Origin: Aliirhizobium wenxiniae
GTDB lineage: Bacteria > Pseudomonadota > Alphaproteobacteria > Rhizobiales > Rhizobiaceae
Length of the DNA: 64,000 nt
Direction: 5' to 3'
Assembly (NCBI RefSeq): GCF_019511445.1
Contig: NZ_JAEUAN010000002.1
Location: forward strand, 248,001 to 312,000
This document shows, piece by piece, positions 45,860-54,498 of this stretch. Position 1 is the stretch's first letter. Every line of letters starts with the position of its first letter. The position numbers were made by a program, and so were the translations under genes. The notes beneath the pieces were generated by a model. That model was not told where the DNA came from. It did not search any database and saw nothing but the letters and a program-made list of their open reading frames with translations.

Positions 45860-47062
45860 ATGCGTTATGCTTCGATCACCGACCGCCTTGCCCATCTCGG
45901 CTCCGGCCGCTGGGCCCTGCATCTCACCGCCCGGCGGATGAAGGCCGAGGGAGAAGAGATCATCGAACTGACGATCGGCGAACCGGACGTGGCACCCGAC
46001 ACCGCACTGTTGGATGAAGCCTCGCGCGCCATGTATGCCGGTCGCACCCGCTATTCCAACGGCCGCGGCGAACCGGCAGTCCTCAAGGCGCTGGTCGACA
46101 AATATTCCAAGCGTCGCAAGGGCGTGACCGAGAAGAACTTCCTCTGCTTCCCCGGCACCCAGACAGCACTTTACGGCGTGATGACCGGACTGGTCGAGGC
46201 AGGCGACGGCGTACTGGTCGGTGATCCGCTTTATGCGACCTATGAAGGCGTGATCGCCTCGACCGGTGCCCACATGATCCCGGTGCCGCTGCGGCCCGAG
46301 AAGAAATTCCATCTTCAGGCGGAGGATCTGGAGCGCGCCATCACTCCGGAAGCCCGCGTGCTGCTGCTCAATACCCCGCACAACCCGACTGGGGCCGTGC
46401 TGACCAAAGCCGAAATCGCTGCGATCGGTGAAGTCTGCCGCAAGCACGACCTTTGGATCATCTCCGACGAGGTGTATGAGCAGCTGATCTTCGACGGCAC
46501 CGAATTCGCCTCGCCCTTCGACATGCCGGAACTGGCAGAGCGGACGATTGCCGTTTCTTCGATCTCGAAATCCCATGCGGCACCGGGCTTCCGCTCCGGC
46601 TGGGCGGCTGGCCCGGAGGAATTCTGCGAACGGCTTCTGCCGGTGTCCGAAACCATGCTCTTCGGCGTGCAGCCCTTCATCTCCGATATGACGGCGCTGG
46701 CGCTTTCCAAGCATTTCGACACCGCCGACATGATGCGCGAGAATTACGCCCGCCGCGCCGCGATCGTCGAAAAAGCCTTTGCCGGCAGCAATCTGGTAAA
46801 ACCGATGCCGCCGGAAGGAGGCATGTTCATTCTGCTCGACGTAACGGCAACCGGCCTGAACGGCGAGGAATTCGCCTGGGAACTGCTCAAGCAGCAGAAA
46901 GTCGCCGTCATGCCCGGCACCTCCTTCGGCGATCAAGCGGCGGGTTTCCTGCGCATTTCGCTGACTGTTCCCGAAAATGTGCTGGAGACGGCGATGCAGC
47001 GGATCGGCGAGCTCGCCGGCCGCATCGTTGCGCATAAGGAAGCGCCGTTGCATATCCGCTGA
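45860..47062 (+). CDS. Class I/II aminotransferase
   Basis: 400 residues, PLP-dependent fold type I. IIELTIGEPDVAPD at the start, LNTPHNPTGAVLTKAEI near 175, DEVYEQL and the PLP lysine in SSISKSHAAPGFRSGW near residue 240, then RISLTVP near the end (substrate Arg). It transfers an amino group from an aspartate-class or aromatic amino acid to a 2-oxoacid; the donor is not clear. It is co-oriented with the TetR gene and follows it by 11 bases. Confidence 0.93.
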   Translation: MRYASITDRLAHLGSGRWALHLTARRMKAEGEEIIELTIGEPDVAPDTALLDEASRAMYAGRTRYSNGRGEPAVLKALVDKYSKRRKGVTEKNFLCFPGTQTALYGVMTGLVEAGDGVLVGDPLYATYEGVIASTGAHMIPVPLRPEKKFHLQAEDLERAITPEARVLLLNTPHNPTGAVLTKAEIAAIGEVCRKHDLWIISDEVYEQLIFDGTEFASPFDMPELAERTIAVSSISKSHAAPGFRSGWAAGPEEFCERLLPVSETMLFGVQPFISDMTALALSKHFDTADMMRENYARRAAIVEKAFAGSNLVKPMPPEGGMFILLDVTATGLNGEEFAWELLKQQKVAVMPGTSFGDQAAGFLRISLTVPENVLETAMQRIGELAGRIVAHKEAPLHIR

Positions 47063-47084
47063 TCGAGACCTGGCGGGAGGCTGC

Positions 47085-47636
47085 TTACAGTCTTCCCGCC
47101 AGCCATAGAATGCAGAAGACAAATCCGCCGATCGCCATGAAGGACGACAGGATTGTCGCAAGGATAAGGGCGACGAGATAAAGCGCCGGCACATGCGGCG
47201 AGACTTCCAACTGAAAAGTCTCTCTTATCGTTTCCGGATTGAGGCAGGTGATCTCGAAATCGCCGGGCTTAGGGCATTCGAACGCCCCAAGCGGAAACGA
47301 CTTCTTACCGCTCATATCGGTGCGCTCGGTCCGAAACAGGAAACGGCTATCGGGGCGGTAGTCCAGCGCAGTCCCTGACGGCTGCTGCATGATGGAAAAG
47401 CGGGCCGAAAAATAGGAGACACCGGTGATGAACGTCATGGCCGGAATGACGACGCTGACCACATAGCGCCCCGCGACCGGCAGGTTCATCCGGTAAGGCG
47501 CACTTCCCGCAGAGAAGCGATATTTCACCGCCGGAAAAATGATCTTCCACAGTCTCGAAATGCAGCGGCTGAGCAGATAGGTGCCCGCCACCGCAAAAAG
47601 TGGGGAAGCAGCACCAATGAAAACCGGATTCGTCAT
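47085..47636 (-). CDS. Hypothetical membrane protein
   Basis: 183 residues with three predicted spans (SPLFAVAGTYLLSRCISRLW, VSVVIPAMTFITGVSYFSA, and YLVALILATILSSFMAIGGF with a last span FVFCILWLAG). A periplasmic loop between the second and third carries one Cys pair (FECPKPGDFEITCLN). No family is recognised. Confidence 0.72.
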   Translation of the reverse strand: MTNPVFIGAASPLFAVAGTYLLSRCISRLWKIIFPAVKYRFSAGSAPYRMNLPVAGRYVVSVVIPAMTFITGVSYFSARFSIMQQPSGTALDYRPDSRFLFRTERTDMSGKKSFPLGAFECPKPGDFEITCLNPETIRETFQLEVSPHVPALYLVALILATILSSFMAIGGFVFCILWLAGRL

Positions 47637-47719
47637 GCGGCAAGATTAGCCCAGCCGGGAGGATATTTCCAACGCCTGAGCGGCGATCACGCGAGATCCG
47701 GCCACCACGTTAAACAATA

Positions 47720-47932
47720 TCAGCCCGCATCACCAGCATCGGCAACGCGCTCGTCGCGGTCCAGGGAACCGGCCCCGACGCCGCATGCCTTGCGGGCTCT
47801 GTTGAGCTCAATACTTGTCGCACTCGGTCTCGTTTTGAACATCACCTCGCCGGTGCCGCAGCTGCTGGCGACGCTCGGCTGGCTACTGCCGAAACGGGTG
47901 GCTTCTTCCGATGTGCTTTCACGGGTCATCAT
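47720..47932 (-). CDS. Small Ser/Thr-rich protein, function unknown
   Basis: 70 residues from the ATG at 47932 (or the adjacent ATG at 47929). GGAGGAGG lies directly before it, and a GGAAC-N17-GGTT stress-type promoter lies about 25 bases further upstream. The sequence is rich in Ser, Thr and Gly (STSEEATRFGSSQPSVASSC) with two Cys and no hydrophobic span. The upstream extension of the frame to 48082 has no ribosome site. The promoter and ribosome site argue it is a real gene; no family is recognised. Confidence 0.5.
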   Translation of the reverse strand: MMTRESTSEEATRFGSSQPSVASSCGTGEVMFKTRPSATSIELNRARKACGVGAGSLDRDERVADAGDAG

Positions 47933-47955
47933 ATCCTCCTCCAGTTGTCTTCGAT

Positions 47956-47981
47956 AACCCCGCAGGCGGAAAGATTGTTCC
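47956..47981 (-). promoter_or_regulatory. EcfG-type promoter candidate of 70-residue protein
   Basis: Minus strand GGAAC (47981-47977), 17 bases, GGTT (47959-47956), 24 bases before the first ATG, with GGAGGAGG between. Confidence 0.6.
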
Positions 47982-48009
47982 GTGGCCGGCCGCACGGCAT
48001 GCACCAAGA

Positions 48010-48032
48010 CTCCCGCGGATGCCCCGCGGGAG
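48010..48032 (-). terminator. Hairpin after esterase gene
   Basis: CTCCCGCGG (48010-48018) and CCGCGGGAG (48024-48032) form a perfect 9-bp stem, 34 bases after the leftward stop at 48066. The U-tract on the minus strand (TCTTGG) is weak; it could be a terminator or a repeat. Confidence 0.45.
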
Positions 48033-48065
48033 CTTTTGCAGACCGTCCGGCGTCTGCCGCCTGTC

Positions 48066-49097
48066 CTACTTCCACAAGCCATGGCGCTTCGCGAAAGTCT
48101 CGAACAGTGCCAGATGCGGAAGATCCTTGCCGTTCTCGATCAGCCCGTGCCCGCCGACTTCGAAGAGATGCAGTTCGGTCGGTGTCTTCTGGGCGCGCAG
48201 GGCATTGAACAGGATCAGGCTGTTTTCCGGCGCAACGGCCGGGTCGTCACCGGCATGCGCCAGAAAGGTCGGCGGCATGTCGGCGGGCAGGTTGAACTCC
48301 AGCGAGATCCTGCGCTTCTCCTCATCCGTGCCGCCCTTGGGGAACATGTTCTTGACCGAGGTCTCATGCGCATAGGGCGCCATCATCGTCATCACCGGGA
48401 AGAACATGCCGGTAACGAGCGGCCTGGTCGAGAGCTTGTCGGCCTCATCGACCGGTTCATAGGTTTCCCGGCCAAAGCTCTCCGTCAGCCAGCCTGCCAG
48501 ATGCCCGCCGGCCGAGAAACCGGCAACGCCGACGCGGGCGGGGTCGATACCGAATTCCTTGGCGCGGTGGCGGATCAGCCGGATTGCCCGCTGCGCATCC
48601 TGCAGCGGTGCTCCCGGTCCCGCAGCCCAACCGTCATGCGGCAGGCGGTAGGTCATGATGAAGACAGTCGAACCGAGACCGGCAAATGTTCTGTCGATGC
48701 TGCTGCCGGAACGGGTGACCGCAACACGGGTATAACTTCCGCCCGGGATCATCAGGATCGCCGAGCCATCGGGTTTTTCCGGCCGTTGCACCATCAGGAT
48801 CGGATTGGTCACATGCATGGCCGCCGTATCGTTAGGATCACCATCCTTCGGATTGCGCAGGATCCACTCCTCCTTAGCCGCCACACCGGCGCTTCCCGGC
48901 ACCTTGCCTTCCGGCCAGATCGGAAAACTTTCCAGCTGCGGCAGAAGCGGCAGCTTCATCCCCTCGGGTATCTCACCCGGCTTTCCCGCAACGGCAACCG
49001 GCGTTGCGCCGGAATTCTGCGCGAGCGCGGCGACCGGCAAAAGCGCCGAGGCTGCGACGGCGGTGAGAAGCTGACGGCGATCCAATAAGGCTGGCAT
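48066..49097 (-). CDS. Secreted alpha/beta hydrolase, esterase (BD-FAE/acetylesterase-like)
   Basis: 343 residues. The twin-Arg-like signal peptide is DRRQLLTAVAASALLPVAAL. The nucleophile elbow is GVAGFSAGGHLAGW near residue 195, the oxyanion GGSY is near 117 and the His is in EVGGHGLIENG near 320. The acid is probably the Asp in HAGDDPAVAPENS. It is exported folded if the Tat call is right. Substrate unknown; similar proteins act on plant or glycan esters. Confidence 0.88.
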   Translation of the reverse strand: MPALLDRRQLLTAVAASALLPVAALAQNSGATPVAVAGKPGEIPEGMKLPLLPQLESFPIWPEGKVPGSAGVAAKEEWILRNPKDGDPNDTAAMHVTNPILMVQRPEKPDGSAILMIPGGSYTRVAVTRSGSSIDRTFAGLGSTVFIMTYRLPHDGWAAGPGAPLQDAQRAIRLIRHRAKEFGIDPARVGVAGFSAGGHLAGWLTESFGRETYEPVDEADKLSTRPLVTGMFFPVMTMMAPYAHETSVKNMFPKGGTDEEKRRISLEFNLPADMPPTFLAHAGDDPAVAPENSLILFNALRAQKTPTELHLFEVGGHGLIENGKDLPHLALFETFAKRHGLWK

Positions 49098-49322
49098 GAT
49101 GATGACTACTCCCTTTCATATGTCTCCTGATACGCAGCCTAGGCGGTAGCCGGATTGTGACAAGCGTCCGGTATGCCGCAGGGCCGCAGCAAAGCCTATG
49201 CCGCGACACTCTGTCGGAGGTTCAAGTGATTGCTGTCAAATCAGCGCACTGCGCCAAGGCCGCACATTGTTGTTGAAGCAGAGCGCGCATATTCTGCGTC
49301 TGCTGCAGATTAGGAGTAAGAT

Positions 49323-49724
49323 GTGTCTTCACTTGTGTACCGGACCCCGACGGCGCTTCCACCGACGGCGGGCTATTCGCATTCCGTAATCGTCCCCGCC
49401 GGTATGCGCACGATCTATATTTCCGGGCAGGTCCCGCTGGACGATAACGGCCGTTTGGTCGGTGAGGATGATTTTAAGCTGCAAGCCGAAAAGGTGTTCG
49501 AGAATTTAGGGATGGCACTGGCGGATGCACAAGCCGGTTTCGAGCACTTGGTAAAGATAGGTATGTACCTGAAGGATATGAATAATCTTGCAGTCTTGAG
49601 GGAAGTGCGTGATCGCTTTATTCATCAGAAAACACCTCCCGCCAGCACGCTGGTGCAGGTGTCGGCATTTTTTCATCCTGCAATCCTGTTCGAGATGGAC
49701 GCGATCGCCGTTATCGATGCGTAG
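49323..49724 (+). CDS. RidA/YjgF-family protein
   Basis: 133 residues. Family marks are YSHSVIVPAGMRTIYISGQV, EKVFENLGMALADAQAGFEH and the C-terminal FEMDAIAVID. The Arg of the RidA active site is present in LREVRDRFI. It hydrolyses reactive enamines/imines or is a related non-catalytic group. The start is a GTG at 49323 with GGAG seven bases upstream; an ATG two bases earlier is out of frame. Confidence 0.88.
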   Translation: MSSLVYRTPTALPPTAGYSHSVIVPAGMRTIYISGQVPLDDNGRLVGEDDFKLQAEKVFENLGMALADAQAGFEHLVKIGMYLKDMNNLAVLREVRDRFIHQKTPPASTLVQVSAFFHPAILFEMDAIAVIDA

Positions 49725-49790
49725 AAGTCTGATCAGTACGAATACGCGATGCTTTGAACTGTCCTTGTTCAAAAGATCCTGCCAGGGATA

Positions 49791-51065
49791 TCAACGGGCG
49801 CGTTTTCCGCTCTGCCCCGGCCGGCCGCCTTCATCCTCCGGCGGCTCCCAGCCGAAGACGCTGCGCCCGCCCCATTCATGCGAATGGCGGAACTCGCCGG
49901 CGATGATTTCCTTGAAATCCGGGCCGGTGACGTAGCGTTCGAGGCTCCGGGCCTGATCGTCGAGGCGGCGCAGCGCCTGCAGCTCTTCCTCGCGGCCGAG
50001 CCTTGCCTTGCCGACAGCGGATTTCATTACTCTTATCGTCTCGTCATAGACTTTCAGCGGCACCGGAAACGGATGCCGGTCCTTGCCGCCATGGGCGAGC
50101 GAGAAACGGGCGGGATCGGAAAAACGGCAGGGCGCGCCATGCACCACTTCGGCCACCATGGCGAGCGCCGAAACGGTGCGGGCACCAACACCCGGCGTCA
50201 TCAAGAGATCCTCGAAATCCTTAGGCCCGCGATCGGCAGCAGCCGCGAGCGTGCCGTGCAGGCGGCGCATGTTGACGTCTTCCTCGCGGACATCGTGATG
50301 CTCCGGCATGATCAGATGCGGCAGCATCGGCTGGGCCGACGGCTTTCTCAATCGCGATGGATCGAGCGAGATCACCTCCCTCACAATCTTGTCCGGTCCG
50401 AGTGAGGCAAGCAGATCGAGCTGGCCCGTGCGGGAAGGCAATGCCCGGTGGTCGGCGAGATTGACGATCTCGCCCTGCCCTCTGCCCTCGATCGCCGCAT
50501 GGGGTGAATCGAGAAAGCTCTTCAGCCCTTCGGAATGCCAGTGATACCGTCGCGCCTGTCGCCGCGCATCGTTCATGCCCTGCTGGACGACCACCCATTT
50601 GCCGTCATCGGTAACGATGAAACCGTGGAGGTAAAGATCGAACCCGTCCTGCACCGCGGCACTATCCACCTTGGCGACGAGTTTGCTGGTCTTTGCCAGC
50701 GCTCCGCCGTCGATGCCGACGCGGTTGCCAATGGCGATCAGTTCCTCCGGCGTCTGGCGCGAATTCCTGCCGCGCCCGCCGCAGACATGGATGCCGAGTT
50801 CGCCGGATAAAGGCGTGAGCCCGCGCTTCAACGCGCCGATGACGCTGGTGGTAATGCCCGATGAGTGCCAATCCATGCCCATTACGGCCCCAAAGGACTG
50901 GAACCAGAAAGGATGCGCCATCCGCGCCAGCAGTTCGTCGCGGCCGTAATGGATGACGATCGCTTCGGTGATGACGGCGCCGAGCCGTGTCATGCGTTCG
51001 CCGAGCCACCGGGGAACCCGGCCGCTGTGAAGCGGAAGATCGGCGCTGCCTGAACGTTGAGCCAT
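49791..51065 (-). CDS. DUF763 protein
   Basis: 424 residues. Family marks are SGSADLPLHSGRVPRWLGER at the N-terminus, FGAVMGMDWHSSGITTSVIG, and the C-terminal RHSHEWGGRSVFGWEPPEDE. A helix-hairpin-helix-like MTPGVGARTVSALAMVAEVV near residue 300 suggests nucleic-acid binding. The family is widespread, including in archaea, and has no assigned function. Confidence 0.9.
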   Translation of the reverse strand: MAQRSGSADLPLHSGRVPRWLGERMTRLGAVITEAIVIHYGRDELLARMAHPFWFQSFGAVMGMDWHSSGITTSVIGALKRGLTPLSGELGIHVCGGRGRNSRQTPEELIAIGNRVGIDGGALAKTSKLVAKVDSAAVQDGFDLYLHGFIVTDDGKWVVVQQGMNDARRQARRYHWHSEGLKSFLDSPHAAIEGRGQGEIVNLADHRALPSRTGQLDLLASLGPDKIVREVISLDPSRLRKPSAQPMLPHLIMPEHHDVREEDVNMRRLHGTLAAAADRGPKDFEDLLMTPGVGARTVSALAMVAEVVHGAPCRFSDPARFSLAHGGKDRHPFPVPLKVYDETIRVMKSAVGKARLGREEELQALRRLDDQARSLERYVTGPDFKEIIAGEFRHSHEWGGRSVFGWEPPEDEGGRPGQSGKRAR

Positions 51066-51091
51066 GCCCCGTTATAGGCGCGCCGAGCCGC

Positions 51092-52276
51092 TTACGACAG
51101 TGAAAAGTTCGCCAAACGTTCCGTGATCCGCCCGATCGTTTCGACATCCGCATTGGCAAAGGCAAAGCGGAGGTAATTCTGCTGGCCTTCGCCGAAATAG
51201 ACGCCGGGAATGCAGGTAATGCCGGCGCGTTTGGCAAGCTTCTCCGCCACTTCCGCCGAGCCGACACCGGCAAACGGATGGCGCACGAAGGCGAAATAGG
51301 CGCCGATCGCATCGAGCTTCCACTCCGGAAGCTGCTGCATGACGGCTTTCAGAGCCTTGGCGCGACGGCCGATTTCCTGCCGGTTTTCCTCGCGCCATGC
51401 GGCAAGTAAAGGCAATGCTGCAGCTACCGCACCCTGCGCAGCACGCGGCGCGCAGATCTGCAGATTGTCCATGATCTTGGCGACTTGGCCGATCACCGCT
51501 TCGCTCGCCGTGATCGCACCGAGACGATGGCCGGGAATGCAGAAGGATTTCGAAAAGCTGTAGAGGCTGATCAGCGTCTCTTCCCAGCCATCGAGATTAA
51601 ACAGGCCATGCGGCTTCTGCCCGGCTTCGGGAAGAAAATCGCGATAGGTCTCGTCGAGGATCAGCCAGATGCCTTTGTCCTGGCAGAGCTTGAAGATCTT
51701 TTCCAGCAGCGCCGGCGGATAGATCGCGCCCGTCGGATTGTTGGGCGAAACGAGAGCGAGCGCCTTCACCTGTGGCGTGATTGCCGCCTCGATCGCGGAA
51801 ACCTCCGGCAGAAATCCGTCTTCCGCCTTGCAAGGCACGAAGGCGGTGTTGATGCCCATCATCGAAAGCGTGGTTTCGTGGTTGAAGTAGAAGGGTTCGG
51901 TCATCAGCACCGTATTGCCGGGACCGGCAACCGTCATCGCGGCGCAGACGAAGGCCTGGTTGCAGCCGGAGGTGATATGCGTGTTGGCGGCGGAAAGTGC
52001 CGCGCCGTAGACCTCGGCGACATGGGCGCCATAGACATTCCTCAGAACCGCATCACCCTCGATCGGACCGTAACCGGTATAAGCGGTGGAGGATGCCGTT
52101 TCCCCGAGCAGCCGCAACATCTCCGGATGCGCCGGATAACCAGGAACGGCCTGCGAAAGATCGATCAGCGGCCCCTTCGCTCCATCATAGGCGCGACCCC
52201 ACGCGGCAACGGAGGGAACGGGCGGAAGCGAAAGCTTGTCGACGAGCGGATTGAAGCGGGAATTCGAGGCGAGCAT
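51092..52276 (-). CDS. Class I/II aminotransferase (aspartate/aromatic type)
   Basis: 394 residues, fold type I. The segments IDLSQAVPGYPAHPEML, LVSPNNPTGAIYPPALL, LDETYRDFL and the PLP lysine in LYSFSKSFCIPGHRLG near residue 245 are complete, and YLRFAFANAD near the end holds the substrate Arg. It is 26 bases from the DUF763 gene on the same strand. The substrate is not determined. Confidence 0.92.
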   Translation of the reverse strand: MLASNSRFNPLVDKLSLPPVPSVAAWGRAYDGAKGPLIDLSQAVPGYPAHPEMLRLLGETASSTAYTGYGPIEGDAVLRNVYGAHVAEVYGAALSAANTHITSGCNQAFVCAAMTVAGPGNTVLMTEPFYFNHETTLSMMGINTAFVPCKAEDGFLPEVSAIEAAITPQVKALALVSPNNPTGAIYPPALLEKIFKLCQDKGIWLILDETYRDFLPEAGQKPHGLFNLDGWEETLISLYSFSKSFCIPGHRLGAITASEAVIGQVAKIMDNLQICAPRAAQGAVAAALPLLAAWREENRQEIGRRAKALKAVMQQLPEWKLDAIGAYFAFVRHPFAGVGSAEVAEKLAKRAGITCIPGVYFGEGQQNYLRFAFANADVETIGRITERLANFSLS

Positions 52277-52377
52277 GGGGTTCCGGCAGAGGAATGTGAA
52301 AGACGGGTGATTGATTTCACGCCCATGTTCATCAGATTATCGAGGGACGCAAGATCACCGTGACAGGAGAGACGTTC

Positions 52378-53040
52378 ATGGCCGATGACACCCCGGCTCG
52401 GGACTCGAAACTGACGATCACCAAGCGCAAATGGGCCGATGAAGGGAAATTCCTCACCGGCCGCCATGCAAGGCCGGAAACGGACAGGCTGCCGCCCGGC
52501 CAGCATCTGGTGAAGAACTGGCCCGTTCTCGATCTCGGTCAGCAGCCAAGCATCTCGACCGCCCAATGGAGGCTGGAGGTCCATGGCTTCGTCAACAATC
52601 CGGTGACGCTCGACTGGGCCACATTCCAGGCGTTGCCGCAGACGGACATGCTCTCCGACATCCACTGCGTCACCACATGGTCGCGTTACGACAACAATTG
52701 GAAGGGCGTCTCCACCCGCGACTTCCTCGATCTCGTCGATCCGAAGGAAGAGGCCCATTCGGTGATGCTGACGAGTTACGACGGCTACACGACCAACCTT
52801 CTGCTTTCCGATTTTGCCTCACCCAATGCGATCATCGTCACCGACTGGGAAGGCGCGCCACTGAGCGAAGAGCATGGTGGCCCCGTGCGCCTCGTCGTGC
52901 CGCATCTCTATTTCTGGAAAAGCGCCAAGTGGCTGAAAAGGATCGATTTCAACGGCATGGATCACGCCGGCTTCTGGGAGAAGAACGGTTATCACATGCG
53001 CGGTGATCCGTGGAACGAGGAGCGGTATTCGGCGGATTGA
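52378..53040 (+). CDS. Sulfite-oxidase-like molybdopterin oxidoreductase
   Basis: 220 residues, cytoplasmic, no signal peptide. The molybdenum-ligating Cys is in MLSDIHCVTTWSRYDNNWKG near residue 100. WRLEVHGFVNNPVTLDW and GGPVRLVVPHLYFWKSAKWL complete the domain. It lacks the dimer domain of true sulfite oxidase, so it is of the YuiH-type whose reaction is not known. The ATG at 52378 follows AGGAGA; the frame starts earlier at 52360. Confidence 0.9.
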   Translation: MADDTPARDSKLTITKRKWADEGKFLTGRHARPETDRLPPGQHLVKNWPVLDLGQQPSISTAQWRLEVHGFVNNPVTLDWATFQALPQTDMLSDIHCVTTWSRYDNNWKGVSTRDFLDLVDPKEEAHSVMLTSYDGYTTNLLLSDFASPNAIIVTDWEGAPLSEEHGGPVRLVVPHLYFWKSAKWLKRIDFNGMDHAGFWEKNGYHMRGDPWNEERYSAD

Positions 53041-53161
53041 AAGCTTGGCACCTTGTGGAATCAAGGAGGCGGTCGCGACGTCTCAGTGGATTGCAATTTT
53101 TCCGAGAATCAATACCGATCAGCACCAGCAATAATCCGATCTTTTTTCCAGAAAGCTATTT

Positions 53162-53461
53162 ATGCGTCTGATTGTGATTTTTCTCCTGAGCCTGTTTGTC
53201 GTCAGCTGCAGTCCCATGACAAAACGTATAGGAGCAGTGCTCGTCAGAACCGACGCGAATGGCAAAATGGCATCCGTGTCCATGCGGGATTCGACCGGCA
53301 ATCCGAAAGCCGATGCACGATACATGCAGTTTGCGCGAACGACATTCCCTTCGCGGATGCCGAATGCAAAGCCAAACACTGGGTACATCTACCCGGTTCA
53401 CGGAGATCCAAAGATAACCTCGGGAGACGTTAGGGTCGGAAGCCGCTCAAGTGTCAGGTAA
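53162..53461 (+). CDS. Small lipoprotein, function unknown
   Basis: 99 residues. The signal peptide RLIVIFLLSLFVVSC ends in a lipobox (VVSC), so it should be lipidated at Cys. The mature part is basic and polar (PMTKRIGAVLVRTDANG). No family is recognised. It is followed by 225 bases with no gene before the TetR gene. Confidence 0.74.
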   Translation: MRLIVIFLLSLFVVSCSPMTKRIGAVLVRTDANGKMASVSMRDSTGNPKADARYMQFARTTFPSRMPNAKPNTGYIYPVHGDPKITSGDVRVGSRSSVR

Positions 53462-53686
53462 CAACATGCTCCTGCAAACATCTTTGTCCTTTCACAACAG
53501 AAGAGAACAGTGATGGTGTTGACCTCATCAGCGTCTGAGATCATCACCCACTCGCGCACCACAGCATTTCACACATGACATCCACCCTGCTTCCGGTTTA
53601 AAACGAGAAGGACTTCCAATTCGGAGGCTCCTCCATTCAAACCAGTGACTTGATGCCCAAGCGTCAGTTGCCGATCACGCAGGAGC

Positions 53687-54286
53687 ATGATTTTGGCCTC
53701 GGCCACGCCGGAAAATGCAGATCAGAAGACGCCGAAACTGCGGGCGGATGCCCGCCGCAATCGTGACAAGCTGATTGAAATCGCCGCTCAGGCCTTTGCC
53801 GACAATGGCGTCGAGACCTCGCTGGAAGATATCGCCCGCAAGGCCGGTGTTGGCATCGGCACGCTCTACCGGCATTTTCCGACACGCGAACATCTGGTCG
53901 AAGTCGTCTATCGGCGTGAGCTGCAGAACCTGGCGGATGCCGCCGACGAATTGTCGCGCACCGAAGCCGCCGATATCGCGCTCGAACAATGGATGCGACG
54001 TTTCGTCAACTATATGGCGACCAAGCGTGGCATGGCGAGCAGCCTGAAGATCATCGCAAGCTCCAACTCCACCATGTTTGCAGAAGGGTTCGGGCGTATC
54101 CGCTCCTCCTTCGACACGCTTTTGACGACCGCGCAGGCGCAGGGCCTGATCCGCAAGGATATCGGCCAATCGGACCTGATGCATGCCATGTCCAGCATCT
54201 ATTCGATCCCCGATACACCCGAATGGCGCGACAGCGCCAACCGCCTGATCGGGTTGTTGATGGATGGATTGCGCGTGAGGCGCTGA
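53687..54286 (+). CDS. TetR-family regulator
   Basis: 199 residues. HTH is SLEDIARKAGVGIGTLYRHF (residues 43-62) after KLIEIAAQAFADNGVET. The C-terminal ligand domain is of the SbtR-like type. The ATG at 53687 is one base after AGGAG; a TTG at 53693 has a better distance, so the start may be there. Its target is unknown; nothing co-oriented follows. Confidence 0.88.
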   Translation: MILASATPENADQKTPKLRADARRNRDKLIEIAAQAFADNGVETSLEDIARKAGVGIGTLYRHFPTREHLVEVVYRRELQNLADAADELSRTEAADIALEQWMRRFVNYMATKRGMASSLKIIASSNSTMFAEGFGRIRSSFDTLLTTAQAQGLIRKDIGQSDLMHAMSSIYSIPDTPEWRDSANRLIGLLMDGLRVRR

Positions 54287-54320
54287 GGTCTGCTTTAGCC
54301 ACTACGGGCAACCAAACTCA

Positions 54321-54437
54321 CCCTCATTCCTGTGCTCGTCACAGGAATCCAGCCGCCCAAGTCCTTGGGCGGAAAGGGTCTTTTCACGGCGCGGACGCGC
54401 CGTGGCTGGATTCCTGTCACAAGGACAGGAATGAGGG
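54321..54437. repeat. 117-bp rhizobial palindromic element, copy 2
   Basis: CCCTCATTCCTGTG ... GACAGGAATGAGGG with inner CACAGGAATCCAGC / GCTGGATTCCTGTCAC and a central CCCAAGTCCTTGGG stem. It matches the copy at 30215-30333 in size and order of parts. It separates the TetR gene from exoP. Confidence 0.85.
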
Positions 54438-54448
54438 GCGTAACGTAT

Positions 54449-54472
54449 AACGGCCCGGAAAACCGGACCGTT
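54449..54472 (-). terminator. Terminator of the exo operon end
   Basis: AACGGTCCGG-TTTT-CCGGGCCGTT on the minus strand (54472-54449), a ten-base stem with one G-U pair, 27 bases after the exoP stop. A short U-tract follows (ATACG is weak), so efficiency is unclear. Confidence 0.55.
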
Positions 54473-54498
54473 TCTGTTTGATGGGTACCGCAGCGCCG

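Noticed and set aside
45602..47194. A 530-residue minus-strand frame opposite the aminotransferase
   Set aside because: Antisense to a complete PLP enzyme; no ribosome site.
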